Shown: positions 1-12,700, counted from the first letter of the stretch. The stretch is DNA of 64,000 nucleotides from Platycnemis pennipes (GCA_933228895.1 OW121852.1:134039544-134103543), one strand, 5' to 3'. Numbers and translations: made by a program. Notes: a model not told the origin generated them from the letters alone.

Positions 1-286
1 TATCTAAAATTAACCATTTCGATCGTCTGCAGCTCAAATCACCAAACTTTATGCAAAACATCCCAGTGAAATAAAAAAATCCACTTCTCAGGCTTCCACT
101 CAAACTTGGATTTTTTCATCTGAATTCATTTCTCCCGCTGTTTTTTGTCTAAAATTAATCATTTCGCCCGTCTGCAGCTCAGATCACAAAAATTTATGCA
201 AAACATCCTAGTGAAATAAAAAAATACACTTCTCAGGCTTCCACTCAAACTTATATTTTTTTAATCTGAATTCATTTCTCTCGCTG
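1..286 (+). repeat. Marker cassette, cut by the left window edge (cgATcg version)
   Basis: This is the right-hand part of the three-monomer cassette described at 3031. It has CGATCG at 20, followed by the TGTCTAAAATTAATC monomer and the TATA plus T7 monomer ending in CTCTCGCTG. The same CGATCG version recurs only at 23653, 27714, 37431 and 41925, which groups these five copies. The next cassette starts 3,191 bp further on (CGATCG at 20 to CGCTCG at 3211), the same spacing as between 27714 and 30905. Confidence 0.9.
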
Positions 287-761
287 TTTTTTATCTAAAA
301 TTAACCATTTCGCCCGTCTGCAGCTCAGTTCACCAAAATTTATGCAAAACATCCCAGTGAAATAAAAAATCCACTTCTCAGGCTTCCACTCAAACTTGGA
401 TTTTTTCATCTGAATTCATTTCTCCCGCTGTTTTTTTATCTAAAATTAACCATTTCGCCCGTCTGCAGCTCAAATCACCAAAATTTATGCAAAACATCCC
501 AGTGAAATAAAAAAATCCACTTCTCAGGCTTCCACTCAAACTTGGATTTTTTCATCTGAATTCATTTCTCCCGCTGTTTTTTATCTAAAATTAACCATTT
601 CGCCCGTCTGCAGCTCAGTTCACCAAAATTTATGCAAAACATCCTAGTGAAATAAAAAAATCCACTTCTCAGGCTTCCACTCAAACTTGGATTTTTTCAT
701 CTGAAATCATTTCTCCCGCTGTTTTTTATCTAAAATTAACCATTTCGCCCGTCTGCAGCTC

Positions 762-767
762 AGATCT
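762..767 (+). other. BglII-type subtype site (AGATCT), first copy
   Basis: A TCC change after CAGA creates AGATCT next to PstI. It recurs at 3952, 16416, 24395, 28456, 31646, 38173, 42667 and 45566, always followed by CCTAGTCAAAT and CCAATCAAAC, so it tags one monomer lineage. It is useful as a restriction landmark for long-range mapping. Confidence 0.88.
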
Positions 768-2826
768 CCAAAATTTATGCAAAACATCCTAGTCAAATAA
801 AAAAATCCACTTCTCAGGCTTCCAATCAAACTTGGATTTTTTCATCTGAATTCATTTCTCCCGCTGTTTTTTATCTAAAATTAACCATTTCGCCCGTCTG
901 CAGCTCAGTTAACTAAAATTTATGCAAAACATCCTAGTAAAATAAAAAAATCCACTTCTCAGGCTTCCACTCAAACTTGGATTTTTTCATCTGAATTCAT
1001 TTCTCCCGCTGTTTTTTATCCAAAATTAATTATTTCGCCCGTCTGCAGCTCAGTTCACAAAAATTTATGCAAAACATCCTAGTGAAATAAAAAAATCCAC
1101 TTCTCAGGCTTCCACTCAAACTTGGATTATTTCATCTGACTTCATTTCTCCCGCTGTTTTTTATCTAAAATTAACCATTTCGCCCGTCTGCAACTCAGTT
1201 CACCAAAATTTATGCCAAACATCCTAGTGAAATAAAAAAATCCACCTCTCAGGCTTCCACTCAAACTTGGATTTTTTCATCTGAATTCATTTCTCCCGCT
1301 GTTTTTTATCTAAAATTAACCATTTCGCCCGTCTGCAGCTCAGATCACCAAAATTTATGCAAAACATCCTAGTGAAATAAAAAAATACACTTCTCAGGCT
1401 TCCACTCAAACTTATATTTTTTTAATCTGAATTCATTTCTCTCGCTGTTTTTTATCTAAAATTAACCATTTCGCCCGTCTGCAGTTCAGTTCACCAAAAT
1501 TTATGCAAAACATCCCAGTGAAATAAAAAAATCCACTTCTCAGGTTTCCACTCAAACTTGGATTTTTTCATCTGAATTCATTTCTCCCGCTGTTTTTTAT
1601 TTAAAATTAACCATTTCGCCCATCTGCAGCTCAAATCACCAAAATTTATGCAAAACATCCCAGTGAAATAAAAAAATCCACTTCTCAGGCTTCCACTCAA
1701 ACTTGGATTTTTTCATCTGAATTCATTTCTCCCGCTGTTTTTTATCTAAAATTAACCATTTCGCCCGTCTGCAGCTCAGTTCACCAAAATTTATGCAAAA
1801 CATCCTAGTGAAATAAAAAATTTCACTTCTCAGGCTTCCACTCAAACTTGGATTTTTTCATCTGAAATCATTTCTCCCGCTGTTTTTTATCTAAAATTAA
1901 CCATTTCGCCCGTCTGCAGCTCAGTTCAGCAAAATGTATGCAAAACATCCTAGTGAAATAAAAAAATCCACTTCTCAGGCTTCCACTCAAAATTGGATTT
2001 TTTCATCTGAATTCATTTCTCCCGCTGTTTTTTATCTAAAATTAACCATTTCGCCCGTCTGTAGCTCAGTTCACCAAAGTTTATGCAAAACATCCTAGTG
2101 AAATAAAAAAATCCACTTCTCAGGCTTCTACTCAAACTTGGATTTTTTCATCTGAATTCATTTCTCCCGCTGTTTTTTATCTAAAATTAACATTTTCGTC
2201 CTTCTGCAGCTCAGTTCACCAAAATTTATGCAAAACATCCTAGTGAAATAAAAAAATCCACTTCTCAGGCTTTCACTCAAACTTGGAATTTTTCATCTGA
2301 ATTCATTTCTCCCGCTGTTTTTTATCTAAAATTAACGATTTCGCCCGTCTGCAGCTCAGTTAACCAAAATTTATGCAAAACTTCCGTGTAAAATAAAAAA
2401 ATCCACTTCTCAGGCTTCCAATCAAACTTGGATTTTTTCATCTGAATTCATTTCTCCCGCTGTTTTTTATCTAAAATTAACCATTTCGCCCGTCTGCAAC
2501 TCAGTTCACCAAAATTTATGCAAAACATCCTAGTGAAATAAAAAAATCCACCTCTCAGGCTTCCACTCAAACTTGGATTTTTTCATCTGAATTCATTTCT
2601 CCCGCTGTTTTTTATCTTAAATTAACTATTTCGCCTGTCTGCAGCTCAGATCACCAAAATTTATGCAAAACATCCTAGTGAAATAAAAAAATCCACTTCT
2701 CAGGCTTCCACTCAAACTTGGATTTTTTCATCTGAATTCATTTCTCCCGCTGTTTTTTATCTAAAATTAACCATTTCGCCCGTCTGCAGCTCAGTTCACC
2801 AAAATTTATGCAAAACATCCTAGTGA

Positions 2827-2832
2827 AATAAA
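2827..2832 (+). promoter_or_regulatory. AATAAA hexamer, repeated in nearly every monomer
   Basis: The sequence matches the canonical eukaryotic polyadenylation hexamer and lies at monomer 44-49 on the + strand only. If the array were transcribed along the + strand, the hexamer would recur every 145 bp. It is part of an A-rich run, so chance is a sufficient explanation. Subtypes reading GAAATAG (for example near 5725) or GAAATGA (39801, 44295) lose it. Confidence 0.3.
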
Positions 2833-2873
2833 AAAATCCACTTCTCAGGCTTCCACTCAAACTTGGATTTTTT
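2831..2873 (+). repeat. Inverted repeat inside the monomer (10-bp arms, 23-bp spacer)
   Basis: AAAAAATCCA at 2831-2840 is the exact reverse complement of TGGATTTTTT at 2864-2873. The pair sits at monomer 48-57 and 81-90 and is present in most copies of the array. It could form a short A/T-rich cruciform or an RNA hairpin. The spacer is one of the least variable parts of the monomer. A role as a protein-binding dyad is possible but unproven, and A- and T-rich arms make partial chance pairing easy. Confidence 0.8.
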
Positions 2874-3030
2874 CATCTGAATTCATTTCTCCCGCTGTTT
2901 TTTATCTAAAATTAACCATTTCGCCCGTCTGCAGCTCAGTTCACCAAAATGTATGCAAAACATCCTAGTGAAATAAAAAAATCCACTTCTCAGGCTTCCA
3001 CTCAAACTTGGATTTTTTCATCTGAATTCA

Positions 3031-3477
3031 TTTCTTCCGCTGTTTTTATCTAAAATTAACCATTTCGCCCGTCTGCAGCTCAGTTCACCAAAGTTTATGC
3101 AAAACATCCTAGTGAAATAAAAAAATCCACTTCTCAAGCTTCCACTCAAACTTTGATTTTTTCATCTGAATTCATTTCTCCTGCTGTTTTTTATCTAAAA
3201 TTAACCATTTCGCTCGTCTGCAGCTCAAATCACCAAACTTTATGCAAAACATCCCAGTGAAATAAAAAAATCCACTTCTCAGGCTTCCACTCAAACTTGG
3301 ATTTTTTCATCTGAATTCATTTCTCCCGCTGTTTTTTGTCTAAAATTAATCATTTCGCCCGTCTGCAGCTCAGATCACAAAAATTTATGCAAAACATCCT
3401 ACTGAAATAAAAAATTACACTTCTCAGGCTTCCACTCAAACTTATATTTTTTTAATCTGAATTCATTTCTCTCGCTG
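3031..3477 (+). repeat. Marker cassette of three distinctive monomers (cgCTcg version)
   Basis: The cassette is 447 bp in every complete copy. In order it shows TTTCTTCCGCTG with one T fewer in the following tract; CAAAGTTTATG; an AAGCTT change where the consensus has AGGCTT; CTCCTGCTG; CGCTCGTCTGCAGCTCAAATC with CAAACTTTATG; TTGTCTAAAATTAATC; CAGATCAC followed by A5; and finally TATA plus T7 with CTCTCGCTG. The fixed combination of about ten private changes makes it a reliable marker for segmental duplication. In this copy the text reads CTACTGAAAT just before the last monomer; the same change is seen at 15864, 31094, 40523, 45017 and 63701. Confidence 0.92.
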
Positions 3478-6400
3478 TTTTTTATCTAAAATTAACCATT
3501 TCGCCCGTCTGCAGCTCAGTTCACCAAAATTTATGCAAAACATCCCAGTGAAATAAAAAATCCACTTCTCAGGCTTCCACTCAAACTTGGATTTTTTCAT
3601 CTGAATTCATTTCTCCCGCTGTTTTTTATCTAAAATTAACCATTTCGCCCGTCTGTAGCTCAAATCACCAAAATTTATGCAAAACATCCCAGTGAAATAA
3701 AAAAATCCACTTCTCAGGCTTCCACTCAAACTTGGATTTTTTCATCTGAATTCATTTCTCCCGCTGTTTTTTATCTAAAATTAACCATTTCGCCCGTCTG
3801 CAGCTCAGTTCACCAAAATTTATGCAAAACATCCTAGTGAAATAAAAAAATCCACTTCTCAGGCTTCCACTCAAACTTGGATTTTTTCATCTGAATTCAT
3901 TTCTCCCGCTGTTTTTTATCTAAAATTAACCATTTCGCCCGTCTGCAGCTCAGATCTCCAAAATTTATGCAAAACATCCTAGTCAAATAAAAAAATCCAC
4001 TTCTCAGGCTTCCAATCAAACTTGGATTTTTTCATCTGAATTCATTTCTCCCGCTGTTTTTTATCTAAAATTAACCATTTCGCCCGTCTGCAGCTCAGTT
4101 CACCAAAATGTATGCAAAACATCCTAGTGAAATAAAAAAATCCACTTCTCAGGCTTCCACTCAAACTTGGATTTTTTCATCTGAATTCATTTCTCCCGAT
4201 GTTTTTTATCTAAAATTAACCATTTCGCCCGTCTGCAGCTCAGTTCACCAAAATTAATGGAAAACATCCTAGTCAAATAAAAAAATCCACTTCTCAGGAT
4301 TCCACTCAAACTTGGATTTTATCATCTGAATTCATTTCTCCCGCTGTTTTTTATCTAAAATTAACCATTTCGCCCGTCTGCAGCTCAGATCACCAAAATT
4401 TATGCTAAACATCCTAGTGAAATAAAAAAATCCACTTCTCAGGCTTCCACTCAAACTTGGATTTTTTCATCTGAATTCATTTCTCCCGCTGTTTTTTATC
4501 TAAAATTAACCATTTCGCCCGTCTGCAGCTCAGTTCACCAAAATGTATGCAAAACATCCTAGTGAAATAAAAAAATCCACTTCTCAGGCTTCCACTCAAA
4601 CTTGGATTTTTTATTCTGAATTCATTTCTCCCGCTGTTTTTTATCTAAAATTAACCATTTCTCCCGTCTGCAGCTCAGATCACCAAAATTTATGCAAAAC
4701 ATCCTAGTCAAATAAAAAAATCCACTTCTCAGGCTTCCAATCAAACTTGGATTTTTTCATCTGAATTCATTTCTCCCGCTGTTTTTTATCTAAAATTAAC
4801 CTTTTCGCCCGTCTGCAGCTCAGTTCACCATAACGTATGCAAAACATCCTAGTGAAATAAAAAAATCCACTTCTCAGGCTTCCACTCAAACTTCGATTTT
4901 TTCATCTGAATTCATTTCTCCCGATGTTTTTTAACTAAAATTAACCATTTCGCCCGTCTGCAGCTCAGTTCACCAAAATTTATGGAAAACATCCTAGTCA
5001 AATAAAAAAATCCACTTCTCAGGCTTCCACTCAAACTTGGATTTTATCATCTGAATTCATTTCTCCCGCTGTTTTTTATCTAAAATTAACCATTTCGCCC
5101 GTCTGCAGCTCAGATCACCAAAGTTTATGCTAAACATCCTAGTGAAATAAAAAAATCCACTTCTCAGGCTTCCACTCAAACTTGGATTTTTTCATCTGAA
5201 TTCATTTCTCCCGCTGTTTTTTATCTAAAATTAACCATTTCGCCCGTCTGCAGCTCAGTTCACCAAAATTTATGCAAAACATCCTAGTGAAATAAAAAAA
5301 TCCACTTCTCAGGCTTCCACTCAAACTTGGATTTTTTCATCTGAATTCATTTCTCCCGCTGTTTTTTATCTAAAATTAACCATTTCGCCCGTCTGCAGCT
5401 CAGTTCACCAAAATGTATGCAAAACATCCTAGTGAAATAAAAAAATCCACTTCTCAGGCTTCCACTCAAACTTGGATTTTTTATTCTGAATTCATTTCTC
5501 CCGCTGTTTTTTATCTAAAATTAACCATTTCTCCCGTCTGCAGCTCAGATCACCAAAATTTATGCAAAACATCCTAGTCAAATAAAAAAATCCACTTCTC
5601 AGGCTTCCAATCAAACTTGGATTTTTTCATCTGAATTCATTTCTCCCGCTGTTTTTTATCTAAAATTAACCATTTCGCCCGTCTGCAGCTCAGTTCACCA
5701 AAATGTATGCAAAACATCCTAGTGAAATAGAAAAATTCCACTTCTCAGGCTTCCACTCAAACTTGGATTTTTTCATCTGAATTCATTTCTCCCGCTGTTT
5801 TTTATCTAAAATTAACAATTTCGCCCGTCTGCAGCTCAGTTCACCAAAATTTATGAAAAACATCCTAGTAAAATAAAAAAATCCACTTCTCAGGCTTCCA
5901 CTCAAACTTGGATTTTTTCATCTGAATTCATTTCTCCCGCTGTTTTTTATCTAATATTAACCATTTCGGCCGTCTGCAGCTCAGTTCACCAAAATTTATG
6001 CAAATCATCCTAGTGAAATAAAAAAATCCACTTCTCAGGCTTCCACTCAAACTTGGATTTTTTCATCTGAATTCATTTCTCCCGCTGTTTTTTATCTAAA
6101 ATTAACCATTTCGCCCGTCTGCAGCTCAGTTCACCAAAATTTATGCAAAACATCCTAGTGAAATAAAAAAATCCACTTCTCAGGCTTCCACTCAAACTTG
6201 GATTTTTTCATCTGAATTCATTTCTCCCGCTGCTTTTTTTCTAAAATTAACAATTTCGCCCGTCTGCAGCTCAGTTCACCAAAATTTATGCAAAACATCC
6301 TAGTGAAATAAAAAAATCCACTTCTCAGGCTTCCACTCAAACTTGGATTTTTTCATCTGTATTCATTTCTCCCGCTGTTTTTTATCCAAAATTAATTATT

Positions 6401-6843
6401 TCGCCCGTCTGCAGCTCAGTTCACCAAAATTTATGCAAAACATCCTAGTGAAATAAAAAAATCCACTTCTCAGGCTACCACTCATACTTGGATTTTTTCA
6501 TCTGAATTCATTTCTCCCGCTGTTTTTTATCTAAAATTAACAATTTCGCCCGTCTGCAGCTCAGTTCACCAAAATTTATGCAAAACATCCTAATGAAATA
6601 AAAAAATCCACTTCTCAGGCTTCCACTCAAACTTGGATTTTTTCATCTGAATTCATTCCTCCCGCTGTTTTTTATCTAAAATTAACAATTTCGCCCGTCT
6701 GCAGCTCAGTTCACCAAAATTTATGCAAAACATCCTAGTGAAATAAAAAAATCCACTTCTCAGGCTTCCACTCGAACTTGGATTTTTTCATCTGAATTCA
6801 TTTCTCCCGCTGTTTTTTATCTAAAATTAACCTTTTCCCCCGT

Positions 6844-6988
6844 CTGGTGCTCAGTTTACCAAAAGCTATGCAAAACATCCTAGTGAAATAAAAAAATCCA
6901 GTTCTCAGGCTTCCACTCAAACTTGGATTTTTTCATCTGAATTCATTTCTCCCGCTGTTTTTTATCTAAAATTAACCATTTCGCCCGT
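6844..6988 (+). repeat. PstI-less monomer (CTGGTG type), copy 1
   Basis: CTGCAG is changed to CTGGTG, and nearby are CCTTTTCCCCCG, CAGTTTACC, AAAAGCTATG and CCAGTTCTC. About eight linked changes make this the most diverged common subtype. A PstI digest of this array would leave a fragment two monomers long here. Confidence 0.92.
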
Positions 6989-8114
6989 CTGCAGCTCAGT
7001 TAACTAAAATTTATGCAAAACATCCTAGTAAAATAAAAAAATCCACTTCTCAGGCTTCCACTCAAACTTGGATTTTTTCATCTGAATTCATTTCTCCCGC
7101 TGTTTTTTATATAAAATTAACCATTTCGCCCGTCTGCAGCTCAGTTCACCAAAGTTTATGCAAAACATCCTAGTGAAATAAAAAAATCCACTTCTCAGGC
7201 TACCACTCAAACTTGGATTTTTTCATCTGAATTCATTTCTCCCGCTGTTTTTTATCTAAAATTAACAAGTTCGCCCGTCTGCAGCTCAGTTCACCAAAAT
7301 GTATGCAAAACATCCTAGTGAAATAAAAAAATCCACTTCTCAGGCTTCCACTCAAACTTGGATTGTTTCATCTGAATTCATTTCTCCCGATGTTTTTTAT
7401 CTAAAATTAACCATTTCGCCCGTCTGCAGCTCAGATCACCAAAGTTTATGCTAAACATCCTAGTGAAATAAAAAAATCCACTTCTCAGGCTTCCACTCAA
7501 ACTTGGATTTTTTCATCTGAATTCATTTCTCCCGCTGTTTTTTATCTAAAATTAACCATTTCGCCCGTCTGCAGCTCAGTTCACCAAAATGTATGCAAAA
7601 CATCCTAGTGAAATAAAAAAATCCACTTCTCAGGCTTCCACTCAAACTTGGATTTTTTCATCTGAATTCATTTCTCCCGCTGTTTTTTATCTAAAATTAA
7701 CCATTTCTCCCGTCTGCAGCTCAGATCACCAAAATTTATGCAAAACATCCTAGTCAAATAATAAAATCCACTTCTCAGGCTTCCAATCAAACTTGGATTT
7801 TTTCATCTGAATTCATTTCTCCCGCTGTTTTTTATCTAAAATTAACCATTTCGCCCGTCTGCAGCTCAGTTCACCAAAATGTATGCAAAACATCCTAGTG
7901 AAATAGAAAAATTCCACTTCTCAGGCTTCCACTCAAACTTGGATTTTTTCATCTGAATTCATTTCTCCCGCTGTTTTTTATCTAAAATTAACCATTTCGC
8001 CCGTCTGCAGCTCAGTTCACCAAAATTTATGCAAAACATCCTAGTGAAATAAAAAAATCCACTTCTCAGGCTTCCACTCAAACTTGGATTTTTTCATCTG
8101 AATTCATTTCTCCC

Positions 8115-8148
8115 GCAATTTTTTATCTAAAATTAAAAATGTTGCCCG
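8115..8148 (+). repeat. Altered 3' third of a monomer (CAATTTTTTATC ... AAAAATGTTGCCCG)
   Basis: Consensus CTGTTTTTTATC becomes CAATTTTTTATC, and CCATTTCGCCCG becomes AAATGTTGCCCG. The same altered block is found at 20291 and 34070 with TTGCCCG, and at 48832, 52748, 59422 and 61744 with TCGCCCG. The TTG/TCG difference is a C-to-T step at a CpG and separates left and right copies. Confidence 0.88.
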
Positions 8149-9739
8149 TCTGCAGCTCAGTTCACCAAAATGTATGCAAAACATCCTAGTGAAATAAAAA
8201 AATCCACTTCTCAGGCTTCCACTCAAACTTGGATTTTTTCATCTGAATTCATTTCTCCCGCTGTTTTTTATCTAAAATTAACCATTTCGCCCGTCTGCAG
8301 CTCAGTTCACCAAAATTTATGCAAAACATCCTAGTGAAATAAAAAAATCCACTTCTCAGGCTTCCACTCAAACTTGGATTTTTTCATCTGAATTCATTTC
8401 TCCCGCTGCTTTTTTTCTAAAATTAACAATTTCGCCCGTCTGCAGCTCAGTTCACCAAAATTTATGCAAAACATCCTAGTGAAATAAAAAAATCCACTTC
8501 TCAGGCTTCCACTCAAACTTGGATTTTTTCATCTGAATTCATTTCTCCCGCTGTTTTTTATCTAAAATTAACCATTTCGCCCGTCTGCAGCTCAGTTAAC
8601 TAAAATTTATGCAAATCATCCTAGTAAAATAAAAAAATCCACTTCTCAGGCTTCCACTCAAACTTGGATTTTTTCATCTGAATTCATTTCTCCCGCTGTT
8701 TTTCATCTAAAATTAACAATTTCGCCCGTCTGCAGCTCAGTTCACCAAAATTTATGCAAAACATCCTAGTGAAATAAAAAAATCCAGTTCTCAGGCTTCC
8801 ACTCAAACTTGGATTTTTTCATCTGATTTCATTTCTCCCGCTGTTTTTTATCTAAAATTAACCATTTAGCCCGTCTGCAGCTCAGTTAACTAAAATTTAT
8901 GCAAAACATCCTAGTAAAATAAAAAAATCCACTTCTCAGGCTTCCATTAAAACTTGGATTCTTTCATCTGAATTCATTTCTCCCGCTGTTTTTTATCCAA
9001 AATTAATTATTTCGCCCGTCTGCAGCTCAGTTCACCAAAATTTATGCAAAACATCCTAGTGAAATAAAAAAATCCACTTCTCAGGCTTCCATTAAAACTT
9101 GGATTTTTTCATCTGAATTCATTTCTCCCGCTGTTTTTTATCCAAAATTAATTATTTCGCCCGTCTGCAGCTCAGTTCACCAAAATTTATGCAAAACATC
9201 CTAGTGAAATAAAAAAATCCACTTCTCAGGCTTCCACTCAAACTTGGATTTTTTCATCTGAATTCATTTCTCCCGCTGTTTTTTATCCAAAATTAATTAT
9301 TTCGCCCGTCTGCAGCTTAGTTCACCAAAATTTATGCAAAACATCCTAGTGAAATAAAAAAATCCACTTCTCAGGCTTCCACTCAAACTTTGATTTTCTC
9401 ATCTGAATTCATTTCTCCCGCTGTTTTTTATCTAAAATTAACCATTTCGCCCGTCTGCAGCTCAGTTCACCAAAATTTATGCAAAACATCCTAGTGAAAT
9501 AAAAAAATCCACTTCTCAGGCTTCCACTCAAACTTGGATTTTTTCATCTGAATTCATTTCTCCCGCTGTTTTTTATCTAAAATTAACCATTTCGCCCGTC
9601 TGCAACGCAGTTCACCAAAATTTATGCAAAACATCCTAGTGGAATAAAAAAATCCATCTCTCAGGCTTCCACTCAAACTTGGATTTTTTCATCTGAATTC
9701 ATTTCTCCCGCTGTTTTTTATCTAAAATTAACCATTTCG

Positions 9740-12700
9740 CCCGTCTGCAGCTCAGTTCACCAAAGTTTATGCAAAACATCCTAGTGAAATAAAAAAATCC
9801 ACTTCTCAGACTTCCACTCAAACTTGGATTTTTTCATCTGAATTCATTTCTCCCGCTGTTTTTTATCTAAAATTAACATTTTCGTCCTTCTGCAGCTCAG
9901 TTCACCAAAATTTATGCAAAACATCCTAGTGAAATAAAAAAATTCACTTCTCAGGCTTTCACTCAAACTTGGAATTTTTCATCTGAATTAATTTCTCCCG
10001 CTGTTTTTTATCTAATATTAACGATTTCGCCCGTCTGCAGCTCAGTTAACCAAAATTTATGCAAAACTTCCGTGTAAAATAAAAAAATCCACTTCTCATG
10101 CTTCCACTCAAACTTGGATTTTTTCATCTGAATTCATTTCTCCCGCTGTTTTTTATCCAAAATTAATTATTTCGCCCGTCTGCAGCTCAGTTCACCAAAA
10201 TTTATGCAAAACATCCTAGTGAAATAAAAAAATCCACTTCTCAGGCTTCCACTCAAACTTGGATTTTTTCATCTGAATTCATTTCTCCCGCTGTTTTTTA
10301 TCTAAAATTAACCATTTCGCCCGTCTGCAACTCAGTTCACCAAAATTTATGCAAAACATCCTAGTGAAATAAAAAAATCCACCTCTCAGGCTTCCACTCA
10401 AACTTGGATTTTTTCATCTGAATTCATTTCTTCCGCTGTTTTTATCTAAAATTAACCATTTCGCCCGTCTGCAGCTCAGTTCACCAAAGTTTATGTAAAA
10501 CATCCTAGTGAAATAAAAAAATCCACTTCTCAAGCTTCCACTCAAACTTTGATTTTTTCATCTGAATTCATTTCTCCCGCTGTTTTTTATCTAAAATTAA
10601 CCATTTCGCTCGTCTGCAGCTCAAATCACCAAAATTTATGCAAAACATCCCAGTGAAATAAAAAAATCCACTTCTCAGGCTTCCACGCAAACTTGGATTT
10701 TTTCATCTGAATTCATTTCTCCCGCTGTTTTTTATCTAAAATTAACCATTTCGCCCGTCTGCAGCTCAGTTCACCAAAATTTATGCAAAACATCCTAGTG
10801 AAATAAAAAAATCCACTTCTCAGGCTTCCACTCAAAATTGGATTTTTTCATCTGAATTCATTTCTCCCGCTGTTTTTTATCTAAAATTAACCATTTCGCC
10901 CGTCTGTAGCTCAGTTCACCAAAGTTTATGCAAAACATCCTAGTGAAATAAAAAAATCCACTTCTCAGACTTCCACTCAAACTTGGATTTTTTCATCTGA
11001 ATTCATTTCTCCCGCTGTTTTTTATCTAAAATTAACATTTTCGTCCTTCTGCAGCTCAGTTCACCAAAATTTATGCAAAACATCCTAGTGAAATAAAAAA
11101 ATCCACTTCTCAGGCTTCCACTCAAAATTGGATTTTTTCATCTGAATTCATTTCTCCCGCTGTTTTTTATCTAAAATTAACCATTTCGCCCGTCTGCAGC
11201 TCAGTTCACCAAAGTTTATGCAAAACATCCTAGTGAAATAAAAAAATCCACTTCTCAGACTTCCACTCAAACTTGGATTTTTTCATCTGAATTCATTTCT
11301 CCCGCTGTTTTTTATCTAAAATTAACATTTTCGTCCTTCTGCAGCTCAGTTCACCAAAATTTATGCAAAACATCCTAGTGAAATAAAAAAATTCACTTCT
11401 CAGGCTTTCACTCAAACTTGGAATTTTTCATCTGAATTCATTTCTCCCGCTGTTTTTTATCTAATATTAACGATTTCGCCCGTTTGCAGCTCAGTTAACC
11501 AAAATTTATGCAAAACTTCCGTGTAAAATAAAAAAATCCACTTCTCATGCTTCCACTCAAACTTGGATTTTTTCATCTGAATTCATTTCTCCCGCTGTTT
11601 TTTATCCAAAATTAATTATTTCGCCCGTCTGCAGCTCAGTTCACCAAAATTTATGCAAAACATCCTAGTGAAATAAAAAAATCCACTTCTCAGGCTTCCA
11701 CTCAAACTTGGATTTTTTCATCTGAATTCATTTCTCCCGCTGTTTTTTATCTAAAATTAACCATTTCGCCCGTCTGCAACTCAGTTCACCAAAATTTATG
11801 CAAAACATCCTAGTGAAATAAAAAAATCCACCTCTCAGGCTTCCACTCAAACTTGGATTTTTTCATCTGAATTCATTTCTTCCGCTGTTTTTATCTAAAA
11901 TTAACCATTTCGCCCGTCTGCAGCTCAGTTCACCAAAGTTTATGTAAAACATCCTAGTGAAATAAAAAAATCCACTTCTCAAGCTTCCACTCAAACTTTG
12001 ATTTTTTCATCTGAATTCATTTCTCCCGCTGTTTTTTATCTAAAATTAACCATTTCGCTCGTCTGCAGCTCAAATCACCAAAATTTATGCAAAACATCCC
12101 AGTGAAATAAAAAAATCCACTTCTCAGGCTTCCACGCAAACTTGGATTTTTTCATCTGAATTCATTTCTCCCGCTGTTTTTTATCTAAAATTAACCATTT
12201 CGCCCGTCTGCAGCTCAGTTCACCAAAATTTATGCAAAACATCCTAGTGAAATAAAAAAATCCACTTCTCAGGCTTCCACTCAAAATTGGATTTTTTCAT
12301 CTGAATTCATTTCTCCCGCTGTTTTTTATCTAAAATTAACCATTTCGCCCGTCTGTAGCTCAGTTCACCAAAGTTTATGCAAAACATCCTAGTGAAATAA
12401 AAAAATCCACTTCTCAGACTTCCACTCAAACTTGGATTTTTTCATCTGAATTCATTTCTCCCGCTGTTTTTTATCTAAAATTAACATTTTCGTCCTTCTG
12501 CAGCTCAGTTCACCAAAATTTATGCAAAACATCCTAGTGAAATAAAAAAATCCACTTCTCAGGCTTTCACTCAAACTTGGAATTTTTCATCTGAATTCAT
12601 TTCTCCCGCTGTTTTTTATCTAATATTAACGATTTCGCCCGTCTGCAGCTCAGTTAACCAAAATTTATGCAAAACTTCCGTGTAAAATAAAAAAATCCAC

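Larger units (their letters stand above)
2784..2928 (+). repeat. Reference monomer (matches the consensus)
   Basis: This copy, counted from the PstI site, equals the hand consensus and serves as the coordinate frame for the other entries. Landmarks: PstI at monomer 1-6; a variable stretch at 8-22, where the CAGTTC, CAGATC, CAAATC and GTTAAC versions define subtypes; an A7 tract at 47-53; a nearly invariant segment at 58-75; a T6 tract at 85-90; EcoRI at 96-101 inside the 8-bp palindrome TGAATTCA; T6 again at 115-120; and CpG at 110, 139 and 143. The length is close to the 147 bp of a nucleosome core, which is a common satellite length, so phased nucleosomes are plausible but not shown. Confidence 0.97.
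1..5380 (+). repeat. Segment duplicated at 27,695-33,070
   Basis: A constant offset of 27,694 bp (191 monomers) holds at CGATCG (20 and 27714), at the TACAC/TATAT monomer (1386 and 29080), at GGAATTTTTC (2285 and 29979), at CGCTCG (3211 and 30905) and at CACCATAACGTATG (4825 and 32519). It breaks near 5,380, where this copy has an extra AAAATGTATG monomer. The GAAATAGAAAAATTCC monomer follows later in both. Confidence 0.87.
3031..9740 (+). repeat. 12-kb-spaced segmental duplication, copy 1
   Basis: The marker order matches 15,495-21,915. The offset is 12,464 bp at the cassette (3211 and 15675) and 12,175 bp at the PstI-less monomer (6841 and 19016), at CAATTTTTTATC (8116 and 20291) and at TGCAACGCAG (9601 and 21776). 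The 289-bp change equals two monomers: 4.8-5.7 kb of this copy holds monomers absent from copy 2, while copy 2 has its own extra monomers at 17.64-17.99 kb. The match ends near 9,740, where this copy continues with CAGTTC...CAGACTTCC and the other with CAGATC...TACAC. Confidence 0.85.

Noticed and set aside
2784..2798. CENP-B-box-like sequence on the minus strand over the PstI site
   Set aside because: TGAGCTGCAGACGGG matches 7 of the 9 essential positions of TTCGnnnnAnnCGGG, but both misses are in the TTCG half. A 7/9 match somewhere on either strand of a 145-bp monomer has roughly a one-in-three chance.
6844..6988. Insertion of foreign DNA at the CTGGTG monomer
   Set aside because: The monomer keeps its 145-bp length and aligns throughout; it is only a diverged subtype.
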